Position numbers and translations under genes: made by a program. The notes below the pieces were generated by a model, which saw only the letters and a list, made by a program, of their open reading frames with translations, had not been told where the DNA came from and did no database searches. This document shows positions 5,546 through 6,267 of a stretch of DNA of 6,267 bases, one piece after another. This DNA is from Gammaproteobacteria bacterium (lineage in GTDB: Bacteria > Pseudomonadota > Gammaproteobacteria > Steroidobacterales > Steroidobacteraceae). Position 1 is the stretch's first letter, and every line of letters starts with the position of its first letter. The DNA lies in assembly GCA_030830595.1 (NCBI GenBank), contig JAURMS010000317.1, positions 1 through 6,267 on the forward strand. Direction: 5' to 3'.

Positions 5546-6267
5546 ATGATCCGTCGCCTGCTCATTGCCAACCGTGGCGAGATCGCCTGCCGGATCGTGG
5601 CGACCTGTCGTCGGCTGGGCATCCACTCCATCGCCGTCTACAGCGAGGCAGACCGCGGAGCGCGGCATGTCCGGCTCGCCGACGAGGCACACCTGATTGG
5701 CCCGGCGACTGCCAGCGAGTCCTACCTCAATGGGCAGCGAATCATCGAGGCCGCGCTCGCCAGCGGTGCCGACGCAGTCCATCCGGGTTACGGCTTCCTG
5801 TCCGAACATGCCGGCTTCGCCCGTTCCTGCGCGGCCTCCGGGTTGGTATTCGTCGGCCCGGCGCCGGAGACCATCCGCTTGATGGGACTCAAGCAGGAGG
5901 CCAAGGCCCTGGCTGCCGAGGCGGGGGTCGACGTCCTGCCCGGCTACTACGGCGAGGACATGTCGCCAGGCCGGCTGGCAACGGAAGCCGAGCGGGTGGG
6001 ATTCCCCCTGCTGGTCAAGGCGGTGGCCGGTGGTGGCGGACGCGGCATGCGTATCGTCCGCGGCCCCGAGGCGCTTTCTGAGGCACTGGCCGAGGCGGGT
6101 CGCGAGGCACTGGCCAGCTTCGGTGACGGGCGGGTCATGCTGGAGCGGTTTATCGAGCGGCCTCGGCACATCGAGGTACAGGTGTTCGGGGATGCCCACG
6201 GGCAGGTGGTCCACCTCTTCGACCGCGAGTGCTCCGTGCAGCGCCGACACCAGAAGGTGATCGAGGA
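5546..6267 (+). CDS. liuD: Methylcrotonyl-CoA carboxylase, biotin carboxylase (alpha) subunit, 3'-truncated by window edge
   Basis: ATP-dependent carboxylation of the biotin carried on its own C-terminal domain; carboxybiotin then feeds the LiuB active site. The frame stays open to the window end, giving 240 of an expected 650-670 residues. Translation starts MIRRLLIANRGEIACRI, the standard biotin carboxylase N-terminus. The pre-ATP-grasp domain follows, with AVHPGYGFLSEHAGFA (77-92) and FVGPAPETIRLMGLKQEAK (102-120). The ATP-grasp part includes LVKAVAGGGGRGMRIV (156-171), a Gly-rich ATP loop with Arg where many homologues have Lys, then RHIEVQVFGD (207-216) and the start of the catalytic region DRECSVQRRHQKVIE (226-240). 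The C-terminal catalytic residues and the biotin-attachment (M-K-M) domain would lie beyond the edge. AccC, propionyl-CoA and pyruvate carboxylase share these motifs, so the methylcrotonyl assignment rests on the operon, 4 bp after liuC. Confidence 0.93.
   Translation, partial: MIRRLLIANRGEIACRIVATCRRLGIHSIAVYSEADRGARHVRLADEAHLIGPATASESYLNGQRIIEAALASGADAVHPGYGFLSEHAGFARSCAASGLVFVGPAPETIRLMGLKQEAKALAAEAGVDVLPGYYGEDMSPGRLATEAERVGFPLLVKAVAGGGGRGMRIVRGPEALSEALAEAGREALASFGDGRVMLERFIERPRHIEVQVFGDAHGQVVHLFDRECSVQRRHQKVIE

Noticed and set aside
4750..5631. Minus-strand frame of 293 codons opposite liuC
   Set aside because: It overlaps a crotonase gene with intact motifs throughout and shows no family signature. 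It is a codon-bias shadow.
6080..6115. 12-bp direct repeat GAGGCACTGGCC, copies 24 bp apart
   Set aside because: It is in frame inside liuD and encodes an Ala/Glu-rich helix (EALAEAGREALA). It reflects protein composition and not a mobile or regulatory repeat.
1..6267. Search for CRISPR arrays, tRNA/rRNA genes, insertion sequences, riboswitches or defence genes
   Set aside because: Coding sequence fills nearly the whole window, the only real gap is the 58-bp divergent region, and no array-like repeats, transposase motifs or RNA folds were seen.

Overview
The window is a high-GC (roughly two-thirds G+C by eye) chromosomal segment, fully packed with genes. It carries most of a leucine/isovalerate degradation (liu) operon. 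Protein style, GC content and the gene order liuA-liuB-liuC-liuD suggest a proteobacterium, most likely a gammaproteobacterium. This is inferred from gene content; there is no rRNA or marker gene to settle it.

Layout. (1) 1-1146 (+): 3' part of a biosynthetic-type acetyl-CoA acetyltransferase (thiolase), lacking about a dozen N-terminal residues at the window edge. (2) 1156-1923 (-): a complete GntR/FadR-type regulator, tail-to-tail with the thiolase with only 9 bp between them. (3) 1924-1981: a 58-bp divergent control region holding a perfect 13-bp palindrome, ATTGTCGGACAAT, that fits the FadR-subfamily operator pattern. (4) 1982-6267 (+): a tightly packed operon (gaps 4, 7 and 4 bp) encoding isovaleryl-CoA dehydrogenase (liuA), methylcrotonyl-CoA carboxylase carboxyltransferase subunit (liuB), a methylglutaconyl-CoA hydratase-like crotonase (liuC) and the N-terminal 240 residues of the biotin carboxylase subunit (liuD), which runs off the right edge.

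How they work together. Leucine is transaminated and oxidatively decarboxylated elsewhere to isovaleryl-CoA. LiuA oxidises this to 3-methylcrotonyl-CoA, LiuB and LiuD carboxylate it to 3-methylglutaconyl-CoA, and LiuC hydrates that to HMG-CoA. HMG-CoA lyase, expected past the right edge, would give acetyl-CoA and acetoacetate. Once acetoacetate is activated to acetoacetyl-CoA, the thiolase at the left edge can cleave it to two acetyl-CoA. The divergent GntR protein probably regulates itself and the operon through the shared palindrome.

The pathway itself is well known and I see no undescribed enzyme system, mobile element, CRISPR array or RNA gene. The most notable points are regulatory. A FadR-family regulator sits where the described liu regulators are MerR-type (LiuR) or TetR-type (LiuQ). 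Its effector domain seems to lack most of the usual metal ligands. Its operator may form the -10 boxes of two opposed, overlapping promoters. No stretch over 300 bases lacks a gene.
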